Source: Streptomyces canus
GTDB lineage: Bacteria > Actinomycetota > Actinomycetes > Streptomycetales > Streptomycetaceae
Assembly: GCF_030816965.1 (NCBI RefSeq)
Contig: NZ_JAUSYQ010000002.1
Location: forward strand, 9,228,001-9,292,000
Reading direction: 5' to 3'
DNA length: 64,000 nt
The first letter of the stretch is position 1, and each line of letters begins with the position of its first letter. The translations under genes and the position numbers were made by a program. The notes below the pieces were generated by a model, which worked only from the letters and a program-made list of their open reading frames with translations, ran no database searches and was not told the origin of the DNA. Positions 26,593 through 34,310 of the stretch are shown here, in pieces.

Positions 26593-26676
26593 CTGGGAGG
26601 GCCTTCCGACGCGCGACGAACTCGGGCTGTTCGACCAGCCCGACGGCACGACGATTCGCTGAACAGGAGACCGAAC

Positions 26677-27440
26677 GTGACATCAACGGCAGCGCCCGCG
26701 ACGGTCGTCGTCGATGGCGGGTACGAACTCGCCGAGGGCGGCCGCTGGTTCGACGGCCGTTATGTGTACGTCGACCTCCTCAGCGGTCGGCTCTTCGCAC
26801 TGCGCGACGACACCGGGCCGACCCGACTCGCCTGTCTCGACGTACCGTTGGGCGCCGTCGCGCCGGTGTACGGCCACCGGACACCAGGATCGCCGCCGCG
26901 GGAACCGGCATCGCGCTGCTCACCCCCGACGGCGCCCTGGACTGGCTGGACCGACCCGAGGACCGCACCTCGTTCCCCAGCCGCATGAACGACGGCGTCG
27001 CCGACCCCGCCGGTCGCTTCTGGGCCGGCAGCATGGCCTACGACGGCACCCCCGGGGCGGGTTCGTTGTACCGCACGGACCCGGACGGCACGGTGGTGCG
27101 CGTCCTCGACGGCCTGACCATCGCCAACGGCCCGGCGTTCACCGCGGACGGCACCACCATGTACCTTGCCGACACGGCCGTCGGAACCATCCTGCGCTGC
27201 CGGATCGACCCGCTCTCGGGCGACCTCATGGGCAGCCCGGAAACCCACGTCGGTGCGCCTGCTCCCCGACGACAACCGCCTGTTCGTCACCACAGCCCGG
27301 TACGGGGTGAAGAACCCGACCGCGACCTCCGGCGCCGTGCTCGGCTTCCCGGTACCGGTCGGGGGAAGCGACGCTGCGGGGGGCGAGAGGCCGACGGTGA
27401 TGCCCGTGCGCTGCCCGGACCAACCGTTGACGAGCTGGGT
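26677..27440 (+). pseudogene. SMP-30/gluconolactonase-like lactonase, multiply broken
   Basis: Pieces of an SMP-30 family sugar lactonase lie in three frames: MTSTAAPATVVVDGGYELAE and GRWFDGRYVYVDLLSGRLFA; then IALLTPDGALDWLDRPEDRT, PSRMNDGVADPAGRFWAGSM and LTIANGPAFTADGTTMYLAD; then LLPDDNRLFVTTARYGVKNP. The metal-site motif RMNDGxxDPxGRFWAGSM is clear. Two frameshifts (about 26880 and 27250) and an internal deletion between SPETHVG and VRLLPDD remove function. It was the lactonase step of the same galactose/galactonate route. Confidence 0.78.
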
Positions 27441-27467
27441 TAACGTCGATAAGTTATCGCAGTTAAC
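27427..27467 (+). promoter_or_regulatory. Promoter overlapped by a 29-bp palindromic operator
   Basis: GTTAAC-GT-CGATAA-G-TTATCG-CA-GTTAAC (27439-27467) is an almost perfect palindrome centred on 27453. It covers the likely promoter TTGACG (27427-27432), 17-bp spacer, TAAGTT (27450-27455). This placement suits a TetR-type repressor, and a TetR gene is the second gene of the operon that starts 18 bases downstream. Confidence 0.78.
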
Positions 27468-27484
27468 ACAGACAGGAGCAGCCC

Positions 27485-27889
27485 GTGCCCACACTCGCAG
27501 CTGAAGACGTCTACGCGCTGGCGCCCTATGCCAAGACGCTCGGAGTGGTGTTCGAGGAGATCTCGGAAGTCGGCGTGCAAGCCAGGTTGGTGCACGACCT
27601 CTCCCTCTCCACTGTGGGTGGTGGCCTCCATGGAGGAGCGTTGATGGGGCTCGCCGATGTGTGTGCTGCCGTGTGCGCCGCTCTCAACGGTCCAGCCGGC
27701 GCCGCGCCGGCCACTGTCGAGTCGAGCACGCACTTTCTTCGGCCCGCACGCACGAGCGTCGTCGCGACAGCTCGTCCCTTGCGGGTGGGGCGCAACAGCG
27801 TGGTCGAGGTCGACATCCATGATGACGAAGGCGAACTGTGCGCCCGGGTGACCCAAGTGGTCACGACCATCAAACCGAAGGTGTCCTGA
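27485..27889 (+). CDS. PaaI-type thioesterase (hotdog fold)
   Basis: A 134-aa hotdog-fold acyl-CoA thioesterase of the PaaI/4HBT group. GTG 27485 follows CAGGAG. The signature STVGGGLHGGALMGLADVCA near 40-59 contains the HGG-A-D motif of the active-site helix, and ESSTHFLRPARTSVVATARP near 78 is the second conserved strand. Hydrolyses an acyl- or aryl-CoA; substrate unknown. It shares TGATG with the following TetR gene, so both are one autoregulated operon. Confidence 0.88.
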   Translation: MPTLAAEDVYALAPYAKTLGVVFEEISEVGVQARLVHDLSLSTVGGGLHGGALMGLADVCAAVCAALNGPAGAAPATVESSTHFLRPARTSVVATARPLRVGRNSVVEVDIHDDEGELCARVTQVVTTIKPKVS

Positions 27890-28557
27890 TGCTCGGTGAC
27901 GCACCGTCAGAGCATCGCGACTCCCGAGTTCGCGCCGCCAAGGGGCACGGCGGCCTGCTCCGGGACCAGCTTCTCGACATCGCCGATCGACTTCTCGAAG
28001 ACGGTGGCGCCGACGCGCTGACGATTCGGGCAGTAGCGACACGTGCAGGAGTCAGCCCGCCGGCCGTCTACCTCCACTTCGACTCGAAGCGGGAACTCGT
28101 CCATGCGGCGTGCCTGCGTGTGTGGAGCTCCCTGTTCATCGAGTTGGAAGCAGTGTCCCGGGACATCGCGGACCCCGTGACGGCGCTCCATGAAATCTGC
28201 GTCGCCTACATCGCGTTCGGACTGCGCCATCCGTCCCAGTACCGATTGGTGATGGCCGGTGAGGCCACCGAAGCCAGCCGTCGGAACGAGGACGCGTGCT
28301 TCCGCTACTTCCGGGACAAGGTCGCGGCCTGTCTTGATGCCGGGGTACCTGTGGAGAGCAAGACCGAGACCGCCAGAGTGCTGTGTGCCGGCGTGCACGG
28401 GGCGGTTTCTCTTCTGATCCACCAAGAGCGCGATGCCTGGCCTTCAGACAGTGATCGCTATATCAGACGGGCGGCGTCCTCAGCCGTCCATGGCGCCCTT
28501 CTCACCGCGTCCCGGGCGACCGCACCCTCGCTCGCTGATGTGCTGCGCTTGGGCTGA
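27889..28557 (+). CDS. TetR-family transcriptional regulator
   Basis: A 222-aa repressor. ATG 27889 overlaps the thioesterase stop. HTH at about 22-70 (RDQLLDIADRLLEDGGADAL, IRAVATRAGVSPPAVYLHFD). The ligand domain (residues 80-215) contains ALHEICVAYIAFGLRHPSQY RLVMAG, typical of the WHG-type C-terminal domain. The strong palindrome at 27439-27467 is its likely operator. Ligand probably an acyl-CoA or related compound, inferred from the partner gene. Confidence 0.9.
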   Translation: MLGDAPSEHRDSRVRAAKGHGGLLRDQLLDIADRLLEDGGADALTIRAVATRAGVSPPAVYLHFDSKRELVHAACLRVWSSLFIELEAVSRDIADPVTALHEICVAYIAFGLRHPSQYRLVMAGEATEASRRNEDACFRYFRDKVAACLDAGVPVESKTETARVLCAGVHGAVSLLIHQERDAWPSDSDRYIRRAASSAVHGALLTASRATAPSLADVLRLG

Positions 28558-28574
28558 ACTGCGGGTGCCCCATC

Positions 28575-29127
28575 CGCGACGACGATCCGCGGGTGGCACC
28601 GGCGGCGCCCTCGCCACGGAGTGATCTGCGAGGCGAGGAACTGCTGGACTGCCGGCAGGCACGCGAACCGGTCGTGGGCCGCGCCGGGGACGATGTCCAG
28701 GCGTGCGTCGATTCCATGGGCTTGCCAGTTGGCCCGCGGTGAGGTGATGCGTTCGATACGGCTGCTGCCCGAGGACGCGGCTCCCGGTGCGTCGAGGGGT
28801 GGCAGATCGGCGGTTCCGGTGTCGTTCCCGCCGATGGCCGGGCGGACGGGCAGGTCGCGCAGGGCGGCCGGGTCGATGTCGGTCGCGAACTGCTCGCGCA
28901 TGTCGGCTGTGCCCGTACGGCCAGGGCTTGGCCGGGTTCAGGAGGGTGACGCGTCCGGGTGCGCCGACGGACAGGGGTGCCGGCCGGTCGGGGTGGAGGT
29001 AGGCGAAGCGGTGGGGCACTGCGAGAGCCGCACGGGGCCCGACGCTGCCCGAACCGTCCGTGGCCCAGGCGAGACGGATTGTCTCATCTTCGAGCGCGCC
29101 AAAATCTATGCCAGCCGCAGTAGACAT
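28575..29127 (-). pseudogene. Alpha/beta-hydrolase, frameshifted
   Basis: Minus-strand frames give AALAVPHRFAYLHPDRPAPL, SVGAPGRVTLLNPAKPWPYG and, after one extra base (near 28915), MREQFATDIDPAALRDLPVR, PAIGGNDTGTADLPP, RIERITSPRANWQAHGIDAR and PGAAHDRFACLPAVQQFLAS. These are the region after the nucleophile elbow, the Asp loop (GGND) and the His (GAAHD) of an alpha/beta-hydrolase. The N-terminal part including the nucleophile elbow is degenerate. A decayed esterase or lipase-like gene. Confidence 0.65.
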
Positions 29128-29670
29128 TGGGTGGCGATGTGGTTATGGTTTCTCTTGTAGCCGAGATCGAGCGAGCCCGGCAGAGATGAACTGCCGGGCA
29201 GTAGTACGCAGTTGCAGTTGGTATGACGGTGCGGTGGTGGAGTTCCGAAGCCAGAGTGGTCGCAGGACGGCGACGGGACTGACGACCGGACCGGGTGGCC
29301 CGCAGTGATCAGGGGCCGCCACGCAGTGGCAGTACCTCGGTGAAGGCGTCGGCTGCGGGCGCGCGCACCGGGAGGTTCGGCAGGCTGCCGAAGAGTGGCT
29401 CCGTTGGAAGCCACCAGCAGTTCGCGGTATCAGCAGTTCGCAGTTTCCGTCAGTGAGCAGTTGGCCAAGAGGGAAGAACGGAGGAGCCGAGCGCCATCAG
29501 GATCGCCCGGGCGGCAGTCTCGACCCCGGGTACCGCAGGACATCGATAGTGAGGTGGTCTCCGGTCGAGCAACCGCGATCCCCGCGCCCCCGACAGCGTC
29601 TCGGTCGGGTCCGCGGAAACAGAGGGCCGGTGCAGTATCAGGGCCGGCAGATGGTGTAGTTAGTTCCTTC
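29128..29670. other. Non-coding stretch with a hairpin and short repeats
   Basis: No convincing gene in about 540 bases. A perfect 9-bp hairpin GCCCGGCAG-AGATGAA-CTGCCGGGC lies at 29175-29199. AGCAGTTCGC occurs twice in close succession (about 29418-29441) with a further CAGTTGG at 29457, giving short direct repeats. Composition is less GC-biased than coding DNA nearby. The region precedes the MerR-like gene and may hold its promoter. Confidence 0.5.
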
Positions 29671-29703
29671 GGGGCCCTGGTGCCAGTACGGTGCCAGGGC
29701 CCC
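29671..29703 (+). promoter_or_regulatory. Hairpin in the leader of the MerR-like gene
   Basis: GGGGCCCTGG (29671-29680) and CCAGGGCCCC (29694-29703) pair perfectly over 10 bases, loop 13. The hairpin ends 24 bases before the MerR-like ATG at 29728. It could be an upstream terminator/attenuator or a leader structure. Confidence 0.55.
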
Positions 29704-29727
29704 TCAACGCGTTCCGCGAGAGGCGCA

Positions 29728-30066
29728 ATGACAGCAGACGACACGTTCGGCCGTCTCGATGACGACGACTACCCCGCCTACACCATGGGCCGGGCCGCCG
29801 AGATGCTCGGCACCACCCAGGGCTTCCTCCGCGCCATCGGCGAAGCCCGCCTCATCACCCCGCTGCGCTCCGCAGGCGGGCACCGCCGCTACTCCCGCTA
29901 CCAGCTGCGCATCGCCGCACGCGCCCGGGAACTCGTCGACCACGGGACCCCCATCGAGGCCGCCTGCCGGATCGTCATCCTCGAAGACCAGCTCGAGGAA
30001 GCCCAGCGTCTCAACGCGGAATACCGCCGTGCCGCCGAATCGGCGAACCCAACGGCAGCAGCATGA
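29728..30066 (+). CDS. MerR-like helix-turn-helix regulator
   Basis: A 112-aa small DNA-binding protein. ATG 29728 follows GAGAGG. MerR-type winged HTH at 15-60 (AYTMGRAAEMLGTTQGFLRA, LITPLRSAGGHRRYSRYQLR), then a helix (RIAARARELVDHGTPIEAAC) and a coiled C-terminal helix (LEDQLEEAQRLNAEYRRAAE). There is no separate ligand domain. It lies 245 bases upstream of a cold-shock gene; I recall MerR-csp neighbours in other Streptomyces. Target unknown. Confidence 0.87.
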   Translation: MTADDTFGRLDDDDYPAYTMGRAAEMLGTTQGFLRAIGEARLITPLRSAGGHRRYSRYQLRIAARARELVDHGTPIEAACRIVILEDQLEEAQRLNAEYRRAAESANPTAAA

Positions 30067-30160
30067 GACGAGCGTGCCCGTCAGTTCCGACGGGCACCGC
30101 ACGCACGGTCTCGGTGCGCGGCGTGAACCATTTCCTGTGGTGACGCGGTGTGCGGGCGTG

Positions 30161-30310
30161 TAGCGTCTGCGTCAGCTGTCGTGGTTCGGAATTCTCTCTT
30201 GCCCACGCCCCTGGTGTGGGCGTTTTGCTGTGCTGTGCCGCAGGGACCAGGGCGATCACCTCCGTCTGCCACCGGAGTGGGAGGCGTTCATCGACTGGAA
30301 GGCACCGGAC
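30161..30310 (+). promoter_or_regulatory. Promoter and long structured leader of the second cold-shock gene
   Basis: -10 TAGCGT (30161-30166), GTCGTGGTTCGGAA (30178-30191), hairpin GCCCAC-9 nt-GTGGGC (30201-30221) followed by GTTTTGC, then the 21-base element at 30244-30264 with core GATCACCTCC, then ATG 30311. Order and spacing match the leader at 17818-17968: 34 nt from -10 to hairpin in both, 22 versus 23 nt from hairpin to the element, 46 versus 43 nt to the start. Predicted leader about 138 nt. GGGAGG at about 30280 is complementary to the CCTCC of the element. Confidence 0.75.
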
Positions 30311-30514
30311 ATGGCAACGGGAACTGTGAAGTGGTTCAACGCGGAGAAGGGCTTCGGCTTCATTGCCCAGGACGGCGGCGGCCCGGATGTTTTCGCGCAC
30401 TACTCCGCGATCAACTCGACGGGCTTTCGTGAGCTCCAGGAGGGCCAGGCCGTGACGTTCGACGTCACCCAGGGCCAGAAGGGTCCGCAGGCCGAGAACA
30501 TCAGCCTGGCCTGA
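30311..30514 (+). CDS. Cold-shock protein (CspA family), second copy
   Basis: A 67-aa OB-fold RNA/ssDNA-binding protein: [20 protein letters not shown] with RNP1 [11 protein letters not shown]2 DVFAHYSAI and the ending [19 protein letters not shown] 30311 has GGAAGG 8-9 bases upstream. It is intact although everything for 1.5 kb downstream is decayed. Paralogue on the other strand at 17614. Expression is expected to depend on the structured leader described separately. Confidence 0.96.
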   Translation: MATGTVKWFNAEKGFGFIAQDGGGPDVFAHYSAINSTGFRELQEGQAVTFDVTQGQKGPQAENISLA

Positions 30515-30679
30515 CCTCGCAGACCTGCCCCGGGGATCAAGCCGAGGTGGCCGGCCGGCTTCATGCCGCCCAGTGACCACGTCTCGACTGTCGGTGTGTC
30601 TCGATCGTTCGACGCGTTCGTGCGTCGACGCGGCGTCGGTTGCACAGGCGCCGCCCGGACGTGGCGCGTGTCCGGGCGA

Positions 30680-31883
30680 CTGCGAGTACGACGGTCACAC
30701 GGTCTCGGGCACGCCGTTCGCCGAGCTGTCCCTGGATCACATCGACGAGCTCGGTGGCCCGACGTCGTGCAACCACTGCAACACCGGCTGGGCCTGGGCG
30801 TTCGACACCCCGTTACCCCGTTCCTCCACTGGAAGCGCTGGGCCGGCTACGAGGGCGGCGTGGCCGATATGTGCCTGGTGGCATGGCCCGCGGGGATCTC
30901 GGCCCGCGGGGATCTCGGCCCGGGGGGTCCGCCGGCAGTACGTCCACGCGGTGGACGTCGTCCCCCCGCTGTACGACCTCCTCGGCGTCGAGCCACCCGA
31001 GGTGATCAAGGGCTACCGGCAGAGCCCGATCGAGGGCGAGAGTTTCAGGGCTTCGCTCACCGACCCCGGGGCGCCGGGACGGCAGACCCAGTTCTACGGG
31101 ATGCTGGGCCAACGGTCGATCCACCACGAAGGATGGCTCGCCTGCACGGTGCACCCGCCGCTGAGCGGCTGGGGCGACTTCGCGCACGACGTCTGGGAGC
31201 TCTACGACCTCACCACCGACCGCGCGCAGTCGACGGACCTGGCAGCGCGGGAACCGGCCCGGCTCGAGACCCTCAAGAGCCTCTGGTACTACAACGCGGG
31301 CATCTGCACCGGGCTGCCGCTGGACGACCGCACCGCCCTGGACAGGTCCTGGCCGAGCGCCCGCACGGAAGTCCCGAGCGCGACCGTCACGTGTACTACC
31401 CCGACTCCGCGGCGGTGCCCGAGCAGTCCGGCGTCGTGACCAGCGGCCGGTCGTACACCATGGCCGCCGGGTCGACGTCGGGTCGGCCGACGCCGAGGGC
31501 GTGCTGTACGCCCACGGCGGTGTCGCGGGCGGCCACAGCCTCTACGTCAAGGACCATCGCCTGCACTCCGCGGTGTTCACGGCCGAGTTCGCGGCGAACG
31601 GCCGCAGCGCCGACCCCGAGATGCCCGGCGCCGAGGGCACCTCACCCTCTGCAGGGACGACCAGGAGGTGGGCGGCGACGGCATCGTCACCCAGCCCGGT
31701 TTCTTCTGTGTCGTCGGGGACGGGATCCGCGTGGGCCGCGACGACGCGTCACCCGTGACACCCGACCACCACGGGCCGTTCCCCTTCACCGGCGGCACGA
31801 TCGACAAGGTCGTGGTCGACGTCTCCGGCGAACGGTACGTCGACCACGAGGCGCAGGTACGTGGCTGGTTCATCATCGACTGA
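30680..31883 (+). pseudogene. Large arylsulfatase, N-terminus deleted and frame broken many times
   Basis: Plus-strand frames in sequence give GTPFAELSLDHIDELGGPTS, AWAFDTP, HWKRWAGYEGGVADMCLVAW PAGI, YVHAVDVVPPLYDLLGVEPP, IEGESFRASLTDPGAPGRQT, YGMLGQRSIHHEGWLACTVH, DVWELYDLTTDRAQSTDLAA, then AEGVLYAHGGVAGGHSLYVK and the tail GPFPFTGGTIDKVVVDVSGE RYVDHEAQ. This is the C-terminal two thirds of a sulfatase of about 780 aa. The active-site CxPSR segment is missing. A 16-bp tandem duplication (30891-30922) causes one of several frameshifts. Confidence 0.8.
30891..30922 (+). repeat. Perfect 16-bp tandem duplication inside the sulfatase remnant
   Basis: CGGGGATCTCGGCCCG occurs twice back to back (30891-30906, 30907-30922). 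Sixteen is not a multiple of three, so the duplication shifts the frame. It looks like replication slippage. Confidence 0.9.
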
Positions 31884-32015
31884 ACCGGCCGACGCCACGG
31901 GCCGGCAGCCGGGACCCGAATCACCCGCTGCGGGGGATGCCGCGTCAGACCGGCGGGGCTCGACTGGAGTCGTACAGGAGAAGGATCGCAACGCCCCCAG
32001 AGAAGGAGCCGGACC

Positions 32016-32378
32016 ATGACCGAGGAAATGATCGGGACAGGCGGTGTCAGCGCCCTCGCCGAGGCGGACGCTCCCGTGTTCGAGACGCTCGTCCAGATGA
32101 CGCTCGACACGTTCGAGCGGTCGGGGCTGGATCCGGAGACGTACCTGCTGACGCGCATCGCGGCGCTGGTGTCCATGGACGCCTCGCCCGCCTCGTATCT
32201 GCTCAACATCGGCGCCGCCGGCGAACTCGGCGTGCCCCTCGAGCGCATCCAGGGCACCCTCGTGGCCATCGCTCCGGTGGTCGGCAGCGCCCGTGTGGTG
32301 TCCGCCGCCCGCAGCATCGGCGAAGCCTTCGGTCTCCCCCTGCACGACGCAGGCGGGGAAGAAGGAGCAGCGACATGA
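32016..32378 (+). CDS. Small helical protein, carboxymuconolactone-decarboxylase-like
   Basis: A 120-aa protein with AAGGAGCCGGACC before ATG 32016. Helix-rich: FETLVQMTLDTFERSGLDPE, TYLLTRIAALVSMDASPASY and the hydrophobic Gly/Ala-rich end ERIQGTLVAIAPVVGSARVV. The pattern resembles the CMD/AhpD-like helical family (LxRIAAL, IQGTLVAIAPVVG) but lacks the CxxC of AhpD. Role unknown. It is coupled by ATGA to the next membrane-protein gene. Confidence 0.75.
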   Translation: MTEEMIGTGGVSALAEADAPVFETLVQMTLDTFERSGLDPETYLLTRIAALVSMDASPASYLLNIGAAGELGVPLERIQGTLVAIAPVVGSARVVSAARSIGEAFGLPLHDAGGEEGAAT

Positions 32379-32782
32379 ATCTGGCCTACGACTATCCGGT
32401 CCTCGGGGCCTTCTGGACCGTCATGTGGATCTTCCTGTGGATCATGTGGTTGGTGCTGCTCTTCCGGGTCATCGGTGACATCTTCCGGGACGACACACTT
32501 GGCGGAGGGGCCAAGACGGGATGGCTGATCTTCGTCGTCGTGCTTCCCTTCCTCGGCGTGTTCATCTACGTCCTGGCCCGCGGCAAGGACATGGGCAGGC
32601 GCGAGACACGGCACGCGCAGGCCAAACAGCGTGCGGTCGACGACTACATCCGCACCACCGTCGGCCAGGGCGCGGGGGGCGGGAGCGAAACCGATCAGCT
32701 CGCGAAACTCTCCGACATCCGTACCCGGGGTGACATCACCGACGAGGAGTACCAGCGGGCCAAGGAGAAGATCCTCCACTGA
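32375..32782 (+). CDS. Membrane protein with PLDc_N and SHOCT domains
   Basis: A 135-aa protein. ATG 32375 overlaps the previous stop; GAAGGAGCAGCG is the ribosome site. Two membrane helices (residues 11-32 and 49-69: FWTVMWIFLWIMWLVLLFRV, GWLIFVVVLPFLGVFIYVLA) form a PLDc_N-like module. A charged linker leads to the C-terminal SHOCT motif LAKLSDIRTRGDITDEEYQR AKEKIL (about 108-134). Common in Streptomyces; function not established, possibly an oligomerising membrane anchor. Confidence 0.88.
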   Translation: MNLAYDYPVLGAFWTVMWIFLWIMWLVLLFRVIGDIFRDDTLGGGAKTGWLIFVVVLPFLGVFIYVLARGKDMGRRETRHAQAKQRAVDDYIRTTVGQGAGGGSETDQLAKLSDIRTRGDITDEEYQRAKEKILH

Positions 32783-32891
32783 CCTCCCCTGGCACAGGGG
32801 ATCCGAGCATGCTCCGAGAACCGTTCCCGGTGTCATCCGACAGCCATCGCCACCGCCCGGGTCGGCGAGACCAGCCAACGGAGCCGCAGCC

Positions 32892-34310
32892 ATGACCGAC
32901 AACCACCTGGACGGACACGACGTGCGGCACCACACCCCGCAGGAACGGGCCGCGCACGGCAAGGCGGCGCGGGCCGCCGTGCCCCGCTCCAGCCACGCCG
33001 CGTTCGCACCCGGACCGCAGCGCCCGGACCCGTTGGAGATCATCGCGAAGCAGTCGACGACCCGGCTGCCCGACCTCGTGCCGATCCGCTACGGCAGGAT
33101 GTCCGAGTCGCCGTTCCGCTTCTACCGGGGCGCGGCCGCCATCATGGCCTCGGATCTCGCGGGCACCCCGACATCGGGACTGCGGACCCAGCTGTGCGGT
33201 GACGCGCACATGTTGAACTTCCGGCTGCTGGCCTCACCCGAGCGGCGCCTCATGTTCGACATCAACGACTTCGACGAGACCCTGCCGGGGCCCTGGGAGT
33301 GGGACGTCAAGCGCCTGGCCGCCAGCCTCGTCATCGCGGGCCGGGCCAACGGCTTCAGCACCAAGCAGCGGGCCGCGATCGTCCTGGCCACCGTGCGGTC
33401 CTATCGCGAGAGCATGCGGTCCTTCGCCGGACTCGGCAACCTGGCCGTCTGGTACGCCCAGTTCGACGTCGACCGGGTACGCGACCGCTTCGCGGCCGAC
33501 CTGTCCGCGCGCGGCCGCGAACGGTGGGCGCAGGCCGTGACGAAGGCACGGTCGCACGACACCCTCCAGGTCTTCGACAAACTCACCCACGTCGTCGACG
33601 GCAGGCGCCGCATCGCTTCCGCCCCACCGCTCATCACCCGTCTCGAAGACCTGCTGCCGGATGACAGGCGCGGCGCCGTGGAACACGAGCTCCGCACACT
33701 GATCGAGCGCTACGGCCAGACTCTCCAGTCGGACCGGCGGTTCCTGCTGGAGCAGTACAGGATGGCCGACATGGCGCGCAAGGTCGTCGGGGTCGGCAGT
33801 GTGGGCACCCGCTGCTGGATCGTGCTGCTGCTCGGCAAGGACGACGAGGATCCGCTGTTCCTCCAGGCCAAGGAGGCCGACGAGTCGGTGCTGGCACCCT
33901 ACGCCGGGGCGAGCGCGTACCGGACGCAGGGCGAGCGGGTGGTCGCCGGGCAACGGCTGATGCAGGCCACCAGCGACATCTTCCTCGGCTGGGAGCGCGT
34001 CGAGGGCATCGACGGCAGACGCCGGGACTTCTACGTACGGCAGCTGCGCGACTGGAAGTGGGTCGCCGCGGCCGAGGAGATGGTGCCCCGCGGCATGCGG
34101 ACCTTCGGAGCGCTGTGCGGCGCGACGCTGGCCCGGGCGCACGCCAGATCCGGCGACCGCATCGGCATCGCCGCCTATCTGGGCGGCGGCGACAGCTTCG
34201 ACCGGGCGCTGGCGACCTTCGCCGAGCGCTACGCCGACCAGAACGAACGCGACCACCAGGCTCTCGTCGACGCCGTCCACGTCGGGCGACTGTCCGCCGA
34301 AGCGGCCTGA
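32892..34310 (+). CDS. DUF2252 family protein (kinase-like fold)
   Basis: A 472-aa DUF2252 protein. Landmarks: VPIRYGRMSESPFRFYRGAA near 63-82, LCGDAHMLNFRLLASPERRL near 103, MFDINDFDETLPGPWEWDVK RLAAS near 123, and the late YVRQLRDWKW motif near 385. The family has a protein-kinase/phosphotransferase-like fold, and GDAH and DIND resemble catalytic and metal-binding loops. Substrate unknown. ATG 32892 follows GGAGCCGCAGCC. Confidence 0.87.
   Translation: MTDNHLDGHDVRHHTPQERAAHGKAARAAVPRSSHAAFAPGPQRPDPLEIIAKQSTTRLPDLVPIRYGRMSESPFRFYRGAAAIMASDLAGTPTSGLRTQLCGDAHMLNFRLLASPERRLMFDINDFDETLPGPWEWDVKRLAASLVIAGRANGFSTKQRAAIVLATVRSYRESMRSFAGLGNLAVWYAQFDVDRVRDRFAADLSARGRERWAQAVTKARSHDTLQVFDKLTHVVDGRRRIASAPPLITRLEDLLPDDRRGAVEHELRTLIERYGQTLQSDRRFLLEQYRMADMARKVVGVGSVGTRCWIVLLLGKDDEDPLFLQAKEADESVLAPYAGASAYRTQGERVVAGQRLMQATSDIFLGWERVEGIDGRRRDFYVRQLRDWKWVAAAEEMVPRGMRTFGALCGATLARAHARSGDRIGIAAYLGGGDSFDRALATFAERYADQNERDHQALVDAVHVGRLSAEAA

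Noticed and set aside
29410..29460. Short AGCAGTTCGC repeats as a CRISPR-like or iteron array
   Set aside because: Only two close copies, no regular spacers and no cas or replication genes.
30563..32782. A 739-codon plus-strand frame spanning the sulfatase remnant and the SHOCT gene
   Set aside because: Only its last 135 codons are a real protein; the rest passes through decayed sulfatase DNA in shifting frames.
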